Shown: positions 41,765 through 51,202, counted from the stretch's first letter. The stretch is 64,000 nt of DNA from Arthrobacter liuii (GCF_014639275.1 NZ_BMFW01000005.1:62001-126000); one strand, 5' to 3'. Numbers and translations are program-made. The notes: a model not told the origin generated them from the sequence alone.

Positions 41765-42658
41765 ATGAAGCCGTTGATCGACGTCCCCGGCCTTGAAGCC
41801 AGGCTTGCCGCCGGGCAACGGACGGTGCTGCTTGATGTGCGGTGGGCGCTGGGCGATCCGCACGGCCATGAACACTATCTCGCAGAACACCTGCCGGGCG
41901 CGGTGTTCGTGGACCTCGCCACGGAGCTTGCGGATCCGGGAGTTCCGGACCGGGGGCGGCACCCGCTGCCCTCCGCCGGGCAGTTCCAGGAGTCGGCCCG
42001 GCGCTGGGGCGTCAGCAACGGCGACGTTGTGGTGGCCTATGATGACAGCGCAAACATGGCGGCGGCCAGGCTGTGGTGGATGCTGCGCGATGCAGGCCTC
42101 ACCGACGTCTACCTGCTCGACGGCGGCCTGGGCGCCTGGCGTGCCGCCGGCCTGCCTCTTGAAGCCGGCCCTTTCCATCCAGCCCGCGGCGACGTGGAGC
42201 TGGGCAGTGGACAAATGCCCGTGGCCGACGCCGGTGCTGCCGCCGCCTGGGCGGCCAGCGGCCTGTTGCTCGACGCAAGGGCAGGGGAGAGGTACCGGGG
42301 CGAGGTTGAGCCTGTTGATCCCCGCGCCGGCCATATCCCGGGAGCGGTCAGCGCTCCTACCACCGTGAACGTGGACGGCGCCGGTCGCTTCCTGCAGCCG
42401 GCGGAACTGCGGCGGAGGTTCGAATCCCTGGGCGTCCAGGACGGCCGGCCCGTGGCTGTCTATTGCGGGTCCGGCGTCACAGCCGCCCACGAGGTGGCTG
42501 CCCTTGAACTCGCCGGGTTCTCCGCGGCGCTGTACCCCGGCTCATTCTCGGAGTGGTCCAACCGCCCGGAACTGCCGGTGGCCACGGGGGAGGAACCCGG
42601 AGACGGGGGAACCCCGGCTGGAAAGTCCGCAGGAGCCGGGGGTACCGTCGCACTATGA
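41765..42658 (+). CDS. two-domain sulfurtransferase (rhodanese)
   Basis: 297 codons from ATG 41765, with AAGGAG upstream. It has an N-terminal inactive rhodanese domain (LLDVRWALGDP, AYDDSANMAAARLWW) and a C-terminal catalytic domain with Cys in YCGSGVTAAHEV (about residue 239) and HIPGAVSAP. It transfers sulfane sulfur from thiosulfate or 3-mercaptopyruvate. The active-site loop CGSGVTA is closer to the mercaptopyruvate/thiosulfate types of actinomycetes (SseA). Overlaps the dehydrogenase gene by four bases. Confidence 0.8.
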   Translation: MKPLIDVPGLEARLAAGQRTVLLDVRWALGDPHGHEHYLAEHLPGAVFVDLATELADPGVPDRGRHPLPSAGQFQESARRWGVSNGDVVVAYDDSANMAAARLWWMLRDAGLTDVYLLDGGLGAWRAAGLPLEAGPFHPARGDVELGSGQMPVADAGAAAAWAASGLLLDARAGERYRGEVEPVDPRAGHIPGAVSAPTTVNVDGAGRFLQPAELRRRFESLGVQDGRPVAVYCGSGVTAAHEVAALELAGFSAALYPGSFSEWSNRPELPVATGEEPGDGGTPAGKSAGAGGTVAL

Positions 42659-43824
42659 CACCAGGACGCCCCGTACCACCGCCCCCTGCAAAACCCATTG
42701 CCCCCGTCCCTGACGCCATGCCGACAGGGGCCGCAGGGGAAGGCACCGGCGTGCGCGCCCCTGCCTATGGTGCCGTGTCCGGGGACAGCGGCCTGGTGCC
42801 GCTGACAGTAGCCCGGCGCGCTCCCAAGCCGGACGACGTCGAGATCGCCATCGAATTTTGCGGGCTCTGCCACTCGGACGTGCATGCCACCCGCGGCGAA
42901 TGGGGCGGCCAGGCGTACCCCCTGGTTCCCGGGCACGAAATCGTGGGAACGGTCAGCAGGACCGGGTCTGACGTCACCGACTTTGCCGTCGGCGACCGGG
43001 TTGGCGTGGGCTGCATGGTGGACTCCTGCCGCGCATGCGGCAGCTGCCTTGACGGCCTTGAGCAGTACTGCGAAAACGGGATGACAGGCACCTACGGTGC
43101 GAAGGACCGCCGGAACGGCGACGCCATCACCCAGGGCGGCTACTCCTCGTCGATCGTGGTGGACCGCCGCTACGTCCTCCGGGTACCGGAGTCACTGGAC
43201 CCGGCCGCCGTCGCGCCCCTGCTGTGCGCCGGGGTCACCACTTTCTCTCCGCTGCGGCACTTTGGTGTCGAGGACGGCGACGTTGTAGGCGTGGTGGGAC
43301 TGGGGGGCCTGGGCCACATGGCCGTCAAGCTGGCCAAGGCCATGGGTGCGGAGGTGGTGGTGTTCACCACGTCGGAGTCGAAGGTCCCGGCCGCGCTGGA
43401 GCTGGGTGCCGACCGGGTTGTCCTGTCGCGGGACGCGGCGGCCATGGCCGCCGCAGACCGCACGGTCGACCTCATCATCGATACGGTTGCGGCCCCGCAC
43501 GACCTGAACCCCTTCTTCCGCACCCTGCGCGTGGACGGGGCACTGTTCCAGCTGGGGCTGCCGGCCGAGGCCATGCCGCCTGTCAGTCCCGGCGCCCTGA
43601 TCCGGCGCAGGATCGCCTATGCCGGATCGCTGATTGGGGGCATCGGCGAAACCCAGGAAATGCTGGACTTCTGCGCCGAACACGGTGTGGTGGCCGACAT
43701 CGAGTTGGTGACCGCCGCCCAGCTGAATGAGGCCTACGACCGCATGGTCGCCGGCGACGTAAAATACCGGTTCGTGCTGGACACCAGCACCCTGCAGGCA
43801 CCCGCCGAGGAGGCAGACGCATGA
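42655..43824 (+). CDS. NAD(P)-dependent alcohol dehydrogenase, YahK/cinnamyl type
   Basis: 389 codons. Zinc ligands CGLCHSDVH and GHEIVG, the structural site CRACGSC with a later Cys in EQYCENG, and the Rossmann motif GLGGLGHMAVKLA. It has the YahK/CAD signature (cinnamyl-alcohol-type aldehyde reductases), usually NADPH-linked. There is a Pro-rich N-terminal extension of about 30 residues. It follows the rhodanese and precedes the HIT gene with overlapping codons, so the three are cotranslated. Confidence 0.8.
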   Translation: MTPGRPVPPPPAKPIAPVPDAMPTGAAGEGTGVRAPAYGAVSGDSGLVPLTVARRAPKPDDVEIAIEFCGLCHSDVHATRGEWGGQAYPLVPGHEIVGTVSRTGSDVTDFAVGDRVGVGCMVDSCRACGSCLDGLEQYCENGMTGTYGAKDRRNGDAITQGGYSSSIVVDRRYVLRVPESLDPAAVAPLLCAGVTTFSPLRHFGVEDGDVVGVVGLGGLGHMAVKLAKAMGAEVVVFTTSESKVPAALELGADRVVLSRDAAAMAAADRTVDLIIDTVAAPHDLNPFFRTLRVDGALFQLGLPAEAMPPVSPGALIRRRIAYAGSLIGGIGETQEMLDFCAEHGVVADIELVTAAQLNEAYDRMVAGDVKYRFVLDTSTLQAPAEEADA

Positions 43825-44249
43825 GCACGCTTTTCACGAAAATCCTGAAGGGTGAGATCCCTGGCCGGTTCGTGTGGCGCGAGGACGACGTTGCGGCGTT
43901 CCTCACCACCGGTCCGCTCGCCGACGGCCACACGCTGGTGGTTCCCACCGAAGAGGTGGACCGCTGGACGGATGCCGCGCCGGAGACCCTTGCCAGGGTC
44001 ATGGAGGTGGCACGGCGCATCGGTGCCGTCCAGGTGGACATTTTCGGGGCCCGGCGCGCAGGCCTGATCGTGGCTGGCTACGAGATCAACCACCTGCACG
44101 TCCACGTGTGGCCGTCCCGAAGCATGGCCGACTTCGACTTCGGCTCGGCCGACCAGAACCCGGACCCGAACGTCCTGGACGCCAACGCCGGGAAACTGCG
44201 CGAAGGCCTCCGCGCCGCCGGCTACGGGGAGTTCGTCCCCACGGCATAG
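43821..44249 (+). CDS. HIT-family nucleotide hydrolase/transferase
   Basis: 142 codons overlapping the dehydrogenase stop (ATGA). The histidine triad is NHLHVHVWP at residues about 91-99, with the N-terminal FTKILKGEIPG motif. HIT proteins hydrolyse phosphoramidates or adenylated compounds. Cytosolic. Last gene of the rhodanese-ADH-HIT unit. Confidence 0.85.
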   Translation: MSTLFTKILKGEIPGRFVWREDDVAAFLTTGPLADGHTLVVPTEEVDRWTDAAPETLARVMEVARRIGAVQVDIFGARRAGLIVAGYEINHLHVHVWPSRSMADFDFGSADQNPDPNVLDANAGKLREGLRAAGYGEFVPTA

Positions 44250-44261
44250 CAGCTTGGTTCC

Positions 44262-44298
44262 GCCTGGATGCCCGCCCCGCGCGGCCCGGCATCCAGGC
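44262..44298. terminator. hairpin between convergent HIT and hrpA genes
   Basis: Perfect 11-bp arms GCCTGGATGCC (44262-44272) and GGCATCCAGGC (44288-44298) around a 15-base loop. No T tract on either side, so it may be a factor-independent pause or an mRNA-end stabiliser. Confidence 0.4.
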
Positions 44299-44316
44299 CG
44301 GACGTCATGCCGGATT

Positions 44317-47300
44317 TCAGGCCGGGGCAAGTGCCTTGTTGAGTACGGCCCGGATGCGCTTCTCGGACACCGAGTAGGCGGTACCAAGTTCGACGGCGAA
44401 CAGGCTCACCCGAAGCTCCTCGAGCATCCAGCGCACCTGGGTTAACTCCCGTCCGGCGCGCCGTCCCGGCAGCAGCGCCGAGACGGCGTCGTCATAGTCG
44501 TCCTCCAACCGCTGGACCGCCGCCATGTTCAAGGCATCCCGCTGCACATTTCCGGGCAGGCGTTCCAGCCGCTTTTCGATCGCCGCCAGGTACCGCGGGA
44601 GCTGGCTGAGCTGGGCGTAGCCCGTGCGTGCTACGAAACCCGGATACACCAGTTGTTCCAGCTGGCTCTTGATGTCGTTCAGCGCGCTGATCAGGGCCAG
44701 GCTGGTGGTGCCCTTGAGCTGCTTCTCGATCCGCCGGGTACTGGCCAGGATGCGCTCCACAACGGCTGTGACCGTGAAGACCGTGTCGATCAGTTCGGCG
44801 CGCACCAGCTCGTAAAGCCCGTCAAACCCCTTGCGGTCCCACGGCAGTTCCGGGGGCGTGAGCTTGTCGATGGCAGCCAGCGCGCAGTCGGCGATGAGGG
44901 CGGTTACCGAACCGTGCGGGTTCTGGCTGAAGGTGAGCTTTTCGGTGTTGCTCAGGTGCTCCAGGACGTAGCGGTCCGGCGCCGGAACGCGCAGGGCCAG
45001 CAGCCGGATCACGCCGCCGCGCATCGCATCGAGCTGTTCGTCGGCCGTCTGGAACACGCGCAGGGACACGGACTTGCCCTGGTCCACCAGCGCCGGATAA
45101 CCGGTGACCGTGTGGCCCTTGACCATGCTGCTCACCTGGCGCTCGATGGTGCCGAAGGTCCATTCCGTCAGCCCGTCCTGCTCCACGAACCCGGCCGCGG
45201 CGGGGGTTCCCGGCACTCCGGCCGCCTGCCCCCGTGCCGGCGACCCGCCGTCGGACACTTTGCCGTTCCCGCGCTGCCCCTTACCGTCCGCTCCGCGGAC
45301 AGCGGACGCGGGCGTGGCGCCAAGCGATTCGGCAATGGCGCGCCGGGTGGCAGGGGCCAGCTGTTCCTGGAGATCAGCAAGGTCCTTGCCATCGCCCAGG
45401 ACCTTGCCCTTGCTGTCCACCACCTTGAAACTCACGCGCAGGTGTGGCGGGACGGCGTCCCAGTTCCACGAGCCGGGCGGGATGACCGCACCGCGGATCC
45501 GCCGCAGCGCGAGCTCCAGCGAAGGTTCCAGCTCATCGGTCGCAGGATCAAAATCCGACTCGAGGATGGCCACCGCCTGCCGGGCAACGTCGGGCGCGGG
45601 GACGAAGTTCTTGCGGACCTGCTTGGGCAGCGACTTGATCAGGGCGGTCACCAGCTCCACACGCTGGCCGGGGATCAGCCACCGGAACGGCCCGTCGTCG
45701 AGCTGGTTGAGGAACAGGACCGGAACTTCGGCCGTGACGCCGTCGGACGGGTCTGGCGCAGACCCCGGCGCCACCGGATGGAACTCGTAGGCCAGGGGGA
45801 GTTCGAAGCCCTTGTGCAGCCAGGTCTTCGGGTACGCGGATTCGTCCAGGTCATCGGCGTCATCGCTGAGGAGCAGCGACTTGTCGTAGTCCAGGAGGTC
45901 CGGGTTCTCCGCCCGGGCTTCCTTCCACCACTTGTCGAAATGCCGCTCGGAGACCACATCGGGTCCGATCCTGGCATCGTAGAACTCGAAGAGCGTCTCA
46001 TCGTCCACCAGCAGGTCGCGGCGGCGCATACGGGCCTCGAGTTCCTCCACCTCATGCAGGAGCGCCCGGTTACGGTGGAAGAACTTGTGGTGGGTACGCC
46101 AGTCGCCTTCCACCAGGGCATGCCTGATGAACAGTTCACGGGCCACCACGGGGTCCACCCGGCCGTAGTTGATCCGCCGCTGCGCGATAATCGGGACGCC
46201 GTAAAGGGTCACCTTTTCGTAGGCCATCACGGCGCCTTGCTTGGTGGACCAGTGCGGTTCGCTGTAGCTGCGCTTCACCAAATCCGGCGCCACCTGCTCC
46301 GCCCACAGGGGGTCGAAGCGGGCGGCCACCCTGGCCCACAGCCGGCTGGTTTCCACCAACTCCGCTGCCATGACGAACGTGGGGGACTTCTTGAACAGCG
46401 CGGACCCGGGGAAAATCGCGAAACGGCTGCCGCGGGCACCGGCGTACTCGCGCTTGCGCTCGTCCAGGATGCCGATGTGGCTCAGGAGCCCGGAGAGCAG
46501 GCTGATGTGGATTCCGTCATGGTTGCCCACGGGGTCCGCAAGGCGTTTGTTGTCGAGGGCGATCCCCAGCGGCCGGGCGAGCTGGCGCAGCTGGGCGAAG
46601 AGGTCCTGCCATTCCCGCACCCGGAGGTAGTTGATGAATTCGGCGCGGCACAGCCGGCGGAAGGCCGACGAGGACAGCTCCTGCTGCTTCTCCTGCAGGT
46701 AGTTCCAGAGGTTGAGGTAGCCGGTGAAGTCCGAGTTCTCGTCCCGGAAGCGGTTGTGCTTTTCCGCGGCCAGCTGCTGCTTGTCGGTGGGCCGTTCGCG
46801 CGGATCCTGGATGGTGAGGGCGGCTGCCAGGACCATGACTTCCCGGACGCAGCCGCGCTTTCCCGCTTCCACGATCATCCGGCCCAGGCGGGGATCCACG
46901 GGCAGCTGGGCAAGTTGTTGCCCGACGGCGGTGAGGCCGCCGCCCCTCGACTCATCCCGCGCGCCGGCTGCTTCGGGCTTGCCGCCCTTGCCCTGGGGAC
47001 GTGGAGGGGCCAGGGCGCCAAGCTCGCGAAGGAGGGTGACGCCGTCGTTGATGGCCCGTGTTTCCGGCGGTTCGACGAACGGGAAGTCCTCAACGCCCTT
47101 GTGGCCCTTTGCCACGCCCATGGCGGTCATCTGGAGGATGACGGCGGCCAGGTTGGTCCGCAGGATTTCCGGATCGGTGAACCGGGGCCGGGACTCGAAG
47201 TCCTCCTCGGAATACAGGCGGATGGCGATGCCGTCGGACACGCGGCCGCAGCGGCCCGACCGCTGGTTGGCTGATGCCTGCGAGACGCGCTCGATGGGCA

Positions 47301-48306
47301 GCCGTTGGACCTTGGTCCGGTGCGAATACCGGGAAATGCGGGCCGTTCCGGTATCGATGACGTATTTGATGCCCGGAACCGTCAGCGATGTTTCCGCCAC
47401 GTTGGTGGCCAGCACGATCCGTCGCTTGCTGCCCGGATGGAACACCTTGTGCTGCTCCTGCAGGCTCAGGCGGGCGAACAGGGGCAGTATCTCGGTGTTG
47501 GCGAGCCTGCGGCTGGACTGGATGCGGGACTGCAGGGCCTCCGCGGCATCGCGGATCTCGCGCTCGCCGGAGAAGAACACGAGGATGTCACCGGGCGCCT
47601 CCGCCGCCAGTTCGTCCACGGCATCGCAGACGGCGTCCAGGGGATCGCGGTCTTCTTCGAGTTCATCGTCCGAGGCGTCCTCCTCATCCTCCTTCGGCTG
47701 GGAGAGCGGGCGGTAGCGGATTTCCACGGGGTATGTCCGGCCGGACACCTCAACGATGGGGGCAGGGTCTTCGGGGGTGCCGAAGTGGTTGGCGAACCGT
47801 TCCGGATCGATGGTGGCCGAGGTGATGATGACCTTCAGGTCCGGCCGCTGGGGCAGGATGCGTTTGAGGTAGCCCAGGATGAAGTCGATGTTGAGGCTGC
47901 GCTCGTGGGCCTCGTCGATGATGATGGTGCTGTATTTGCGCAGCAGCTTGTCGCGCTGGATCTCGGCGAGCAGGATGCCGTCGGTCATCAGCTTGACCTT
48001 GGTCGCCTTGCTCACCTCGCCTGTGAAGCGGACCTGGAAGCCCACTTCCTGGCCGATCTCCACGCCCAGTTCCTCCGCAATGCGCTCGGCCACCGTCCGG
48101 GCCGCCAGCCGCCGGGGCTGCGTGTGTCCGATCAGGCCCTTCTCGCCCAGGCCCAGTTCCAGGCACATTTTGGGAATCTGGGTTGTCTTTCCGGAGCCGG
48201 TCTCGCCGGCGATGATGGTCACCTGGTTGGCGGCGATGGCGGCCATCAGGTCCTCGCGGCGCTCGGAAACCGGCAGCTCGGCGGGATAGGAGATATGAAA
48301 AGTCAT
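44317..48306 (-). CDS. hrpA: ATP-dependent RNA helicase HrpA
   Basis: 1329 codons. DEAH-box motifs: Walker A GETGSGKT (34-41), DEAH in IIIDEAHERS, SAT as ITSATID and the QRSGRCGR motif VI. The ratchet/OB region and the long DUF3418 C-terminal domain typical of full-length HrpA follow. It probably acts in mRNA or ribosome surveillance (HrpA resolves stalled ribosomes in E. coli). Full length for the family. A Gly/Ala/Pro-rich insertion near residues 1000-1040 resembles other actinobacterial copies. Confidence 0.9.
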   Translation of the reverse strand: MTFHISYPAELPVSERREDLMAAIAANQVTIIAGETGSGKTTQIPKMCLELGLGEKGLIGHTQPRRLAARTVAERIAEELGVEIGQEVGFQVRFTGEVSKATKVKLMTDGILLAEIQRDKLLRKYSTIIIDEAHERSLNIDFILGYLKRILPQRPDLKVIITSATIDPERFANHFGTPEDPAPIVEVSGRTYPVEIRYRPLSQPKEDEEDASDDELEEDRDPLDAVCDAVDELAAEAPGDILVFFSGEREIRDAAEALQSRIQSSRRLANTEILPLFARLSLQEQHKVFHPGSKRRIVLATNVAETSLTVPGIKYVIDTGTARISRYSHRTKVQRLPIERVSQASANQRSGRCGRVSDGIAIRLYSEEDFESRPRFTDPEILRTNLAAVILQMTAMGVAKGHKGVEDFPFVEPPETRAINDGVTLLRELGALAPPRPQGKGGKPEAAGARDESRGGGLTAVGQQLAQLPVDPRLGRMIVEAGKRGCVREVMVLAAALTIQDPRERPTDKQQLAAEKHNRFRDENSDFTGYLNLWNYLQEKQQELSSSAFRRLCRAEFINYLRVREWQDLFAQLRQLARPLGIALDNKRLADPVGNHDGIHISLLSGLLSHIGILDERKREYAGARGSRFAIFPGSALFKKSPTFVMAAELVETSRLWARVAARFDPLWAEQVAPDLVKRSYSEPHWSTKQGAVMAYEKVTLYGVPIIAQRRINYGRVDPVVARELFIRHALVEGDWRTHHKFFHRNRALLHEVEELEARMRRRDLLVDDETLFEFYDARIGPDVVSERHFDKWWKEARAENPDLLDYDKSLLLSDDADDLDESAYPKTWLHKGFELPLAYEFHPVAPGSAPDPSDGVTAEVPVLFLNQLDDGPFRWLIPGQRVELVTALIKSLPKQVRKNFVPAPDVARQAVAILESDFDPATDELEPSLELALRRIRGAVIPPGSWNWDAVPPHLRVSFKVVDSKGKVLGDGKDLADLQEQLAPATRRAIAESLGATPASAVRGADGKGQRGNGKVSDGGSPARGQAAGVPGTPAAAGFVEQDGLTEWTFGTIERQVSSMVKGHTVTGYPALVDQGKSVSLRVFQTADEQLDAMRGGVIRLLALRVPAPDRYVLEHLSNTEKLTFSQNPHGSVTALIADCALAAIDKLTPPELPWDRKGFDGLYELVRAELIDTVFTVTAVVERILASTRRIEKQLKGTTSLALISALNDIKSQLEQLVYPGFVARTGYAQLSQLPRYLAAIEKRLERLPGNVQRDALNMAAVQRLEDDYDDAVSALLPGRRAGRELTQVRWMLEELRVSLFAVELGTAYSVSEKRIRAVLNKALAPA

Positions 48307-48369
48307 GGCTGCAGACAGTCTACTGCCGTTGGGAACGGCCCCTCCTGCGCGGCTTGCGGCAGCCCACGC

Positions 48370-48711
48370 TCAGGCAGGACCGTTAGCATCCGCCCCGGGA
48401 CTGGCGCCGCCACCGGAAGATTCCTCGGCGGCCGCCCGTGCGGAGTCAACCAGAATGCGCCACGGGCCGGTGAGGGCCTGTTCGGGCAGGGCAGCCCTGC
48501 GCTGCCCTGCCGTGATGGAGTAGATGAAACGGTCCGGCTGTGGCGCCTCGAAGGCCACAGCTGCTGCCCGCAGGGTGTTGGGCACCGCATCCCAAGGGCA
48601 GGCTTCGACAATGGGCTGCCAATGGCTAAGGTCCCTGTCCGTTTGGGCGTCCACGGTCCACACCCTTGTCATAGCCGCGATTCCGCCGGTGCGCTCCACC
48701 TTGATCTTCAT
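48370..48711 (-). CDS. emfourin-like protealysin inhibitor
   Basis: 113 codons from ATG 48711. It starts MKIKVERTGGIAAMTRVWTV, the typical opening of emfourin proteins, tight-binding inhibitors of protealysin-type M4 peptidases. The C-terminal 30 residues are Gly/Ala-rich and probably disordered. It lies 60 bases behind the M4 peptidase gene on the same strand, the arrangement known for protease-inhibitor pairs. Function as inhibitor is from family and context. Confidence 0.75.
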   Translation of the reverse strand: MKIKVERTGGIAAMTRVWTVDAQTDRDLSHWQPIVEACPWDAVPNTLRAAAVAFEAPQPDRFIYSITAGQRRAALPEQALTGPWRILVDSARAAAEESSGGGASPGADANGPA

Positions 48712-48771
48712 CGCCTGGCCCCTGGGCTTCCATATGGCCCCGCACCGGTAAGCGGGCATCCGGGGCAGTGG

Positions 48772-49824
48772 CTAAACCTTGACCTTTACAGTTTCCCACG
48801 CCGCCCGTACAGCGTCATGCTCCCGGGTCTCCGGGCCGAACAGGTCGGCGGCAACACGTATCGTTGCCCGGGCAAAGACGGTGAACGTGGCGGCGGACGG
48901 CAACGAACCGTTGGTGAGTGTCTCGTACCAAATCCGGCCGGGCGCTTCCCAGGCGCGGCCGCCCAGGGCTGCCGCCACCAGGTAAAAGGCGCGGTTGGGG
49001 ATGCCGGAGTTGATGTGGACGCCGCCATTGTCCGTGCTGGTCCGCACATAGGAGTCCATGGAATCCGGCTGCGGGTCCTTGCCCAGCACGTCGTCGTCGT
49101 ACGCCGTCCCGGGAGCCTTCATTGACCGCAGGGCCAGCCCCTGGACTTTGGGTGTGAAGAGTCCTTCCCCGATCAGCCAGCTTGCTTGGCCTGCGGACTG
49201 GTTCTTCACGAACTGCTCAACGAGCGCGCCGAAGACGTCGGACATCGATTCGTTCAGGGCACCGGCCTGGTTCCGGTAGGCAAGCCCGGCGGAGTATTGG
49301 GTGACGCCGTGCGCCAGTTCGTGTCCGATGACGCTCACGGACTTCGTGAACCGTTCAAAGACGTCACCGTCGCCATCACCGAAAACCATCTGGGTGCCGT
49401 TCCAGAAAGCATTGTCGTAGAGCCTGCCGAAATGCACGGTGGCGTCAAGCTTCAGTCCGCGGCCGTCAACAGAATCCCGTCCGAAGGCGTCGGCGTAAAG
49501 CCGGTGCGTGTGTCCCAGGCCGTCGTAGGCTTCATTGGCCGCGGCATCGCCGGTGGCCGGTCCGCCTTCTTCCCGCACCATCCTGCCCGGCAGGGTTTCT
49601 TCGTCGCCGGCATCGAAGACGGTTCGGTTGACCGGCCCGGGCTTCACTTGGCGGAGGCCGGGCGGAAGGGCCGGCACAGCCCGCGCACGCGCAGCCTGGA
49701 ATGATTCGACGTGGCCGAGGGCATTCCTGGCGGCGTTTGCGGCGGAAGAGAATTCCGGCGCATCTTGTAGCGCCAGCCGCCGCAACAAGTACGGCGGAAC
49801 GATTGAACAGAATGGAACGTGCAT
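48772..49824 (-). CDS. protealysin-like M4 metallopeptidase
   Basis: 350 codons from ATG 49824, with GAGGGGG upstream. Zinc site HELAH (168-172), third ligand Glu192 in GALNESMSD, and the C-terminal NGGVHINSGIPN block with the transition-state His. There is no signal peptide; a short propeptide opens with SIVPPYLLRRLA, the PPL-type motif of protealysins. The enzyme is therefore expected to be intracellular or released without Sec. The gene directly downstream encodes an emfourin-like inhibitor. Confidence 0.85.
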   Translation of the reverse strand: MHVPFCSIVPPYLLRRLALQDAPEFSSAANAARNALGHVESFQAARARAVPALPPGLRQVKPGPVNRTVFDAGDEETLPGRMVREEGGPATGDAAANEAYDGLGHTHRLYADAFGRDSVDGRGLKLDATVHFGRLYDNAFWNGTQMVFGDGDGDVFERFTKSVSVIGHELAHGVTQYSAGLAYRNQAGALNESMSDVFGALVEQFVKNQSAGQASWLIGEGLFTPKVQGLALRSMKAPGTAYDDDVLGKDPQPDSMDSYVRTSTDNGGVHINSGIPNRAFYLVAAALGGRAWEAPGRIWYETLTNGSLPSAATFTVFARATIRVAADLFGPETREHDAVRAAWETVKVKV

Positions 49825-49950
49825 GGCGTACCCCCTCAGCTAGGGGTTTTCAGACTACGAGGAGCCACCGACAATCACCGGAATGCCGCCGCGACGAATT
49901 CAGTAGCGCTCCCAAGCGCTGTAGCCGGCCCACGTGGGTACGGTAAATGC

Positions 49951-50901
49951 ATGGCCGAAACCGAAAAGCAAACCAAGTCCAGCTCCACCCTGCTGACGGT
50001 GATCATCGCCTTCGTGGCCAATGTGCTCGTGGCGGCAGCGAAATCGGTGGCTGCCGTCCTTTCCGGCTCGGCCTCGATGACTGCGGAGGCAGCGCATTCC
50101 TGGGCGGATACCGGAAACCAGGTGTTCCTGTTCTTCGCGGAGCGTCGGTCTGCCCGGCCCCGGGACGCGAGCCACCCCATGGGATACGGCCGGGAAGCCT
50201 ACGTCTGGTCGATGTTTGCCGCTTTCGGCCTCTTTACCGCCGGGGCGGTGGTGTCCATCATGCACGGCGTCCAGCAGATCTTTGCGCCGGAGCCGGCGAC
50301 CGACTTCGTGGTGGCCTACGTGGTCCTGGCCGTGGCCTTTGCCTTCGAAGGAATCTCGTTCGTCCAGGCGTTCCGGCAAACCCGGAAGGCGGCCCACGAG
50401 CTGGACCGGCACACGCTCGAGCAGGTCCTCATCAGCTCCGATCCCAGCCTGCGGGCCGTGTTCGCGGAGGATGCGGCCGCGCTGATCGGCCTGGTGGTGG
50501 CGTTCGTGGGTGTGTTCCTGCACCAGGTCACCGGATCGCCGCTGCCCGATGCGACCGGTTCGATAGTGGTCGGCGTGCTGCTCGCCGTCGTCGCCGTTGT
50601 CCTGATCGACCGCAACAGGCGCTTCCTGGTTGGCCAGGGCGTAACGCCTGATATCGAACACTCCATGGCGCGGCGGGTCCTGGAGCACCGCGACATCGCC
50701 CGGCTGACCTACCTGCACCTGGAATTCGTTGGCCCGCGCAAGCTGTACCTGGTGGCGGCGGTGGATCTGCAGGGGGACCACCCGGAGCACGAGGTGGCGG
50801 TGGCTTTGCGCCGGATCGAGCGCGAGTTGGAGGACCACGAAACGGTGGAGGAAGCCGTGCTGACCCTTGCAACCCTGGACGAGGCGGCCCTTCGGTTTTG
50901 A
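49951..50901 (+). CDS. cation diffusion facilitator transporter
   Basis: 316 codons from ATG 49951. Six membrane segments with TM2 motif SMTAEAAHSWADTGNQ (His and Asp metal ligands) and TM5 motif AEDAAALIGLVVAF, then a C-terminal ferredoxin-like domain. CDF proteins export zinc, cobalt, iron or manganese; the AEDAAA variant is found in one broad actinobacterial clade. Divergent from the M4 gene. Confidence 0.8.
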   Translation: MAETEKQTKSSSTLLTVIIAFVANVLVAAAKSVAAVLSGSASMTAEAAHSWADTGNQVFLFFAERRSARPRDASHPMGYGREAYVWSMFAAFGLFTAGAVVSIMHGVQQIFAPEPATDFVVAYVVLAVAFAFEGISFVQAFRQTRKAAHELDRHTLEQVLISSDPSLRAVFAEDAAALIGLVVAFVGVFLHQVTGSPLPDATGSIVVGVLLAVVAVVLIDRNRRFLVGQGVTPDIEHSMARRVLEHRDIARLTYLHLEFVGPRKLYLVAAVDLQGDHPEHEVAVALRRIERELEDHETVEEAVLTLATLDEAALRF

Positions 50902-50978
50902 CGCCTTTGCATGCTTTTGTCTTCTTGCCGGCCCCGCACCGCCAACGCTCTATCAGCTGTTGCGGCTTTTGCGGCATC

Positions 50979-51140
50979 GCTCCATCACTTCCTGGTGACG
51001 TTCGACGGCGGTGCTGCCGCGTGAAACGTGGGGCCCGCTGCGTTCGGAGTAACAACTGATGGAGCGTTCCGGGATTCGGTGCGGGAAGTGATGGAGCGTG
51101 CCGGGATTTATTGCGGGTAGTGATGGAGGGCCGGGAACGG
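50979..51140. repeat. 32-bp tandem repeats with an inverted copy
   Basis: Two full imperfect 32-bp units (51057-51088 and 51089-51120) and the first part of a third (51121 on) each begin TGATGGAG. A reversed copy, GCTCCATCACTTCC (50979-50992), pairs perfectly over 14 bp with GGAAGTGATGGAGC (51084-51097). The block is intergenic, between the CDF gene and tRNA-Arg. It looks like a REP-type or palindromic dispersed repeat; no reading frame is supported. Confidence 0.6.
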
Positions 51141-51160
51141 TCTGATCCACACGGAAATCC

Positions 51161-51197
51161 AAAACCCCCGCCGATTCCTTGAAGCGGCGGGGGTTTT
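51161..51197. terminator. tRNA-Arg terminator
   Basis: Arms 51161-51173 (AAAACCCCCGCCG) and 51185-51197 pair over 13 bp. Both strands have a T run, so it ends the leftward tRNA transcript and can stop rightward readthrough. Confidence 0.85.
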
Positions 51198-51202
51198 TCT
51201 TG

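Noticed and set aside
40310..42490. A 726-codon minus-strand frame and similar long antisense frames (for example 44653-47274 plus, 24454-26385 plus, 33847-35487 minus)
   Set aside because: They are mirror frames of confidently assigned genes (MBL hydrolase/Cds1/rhodanese, hrpA, aroA-DoxX, CNNM) and have no family features; high GC keeps them open.
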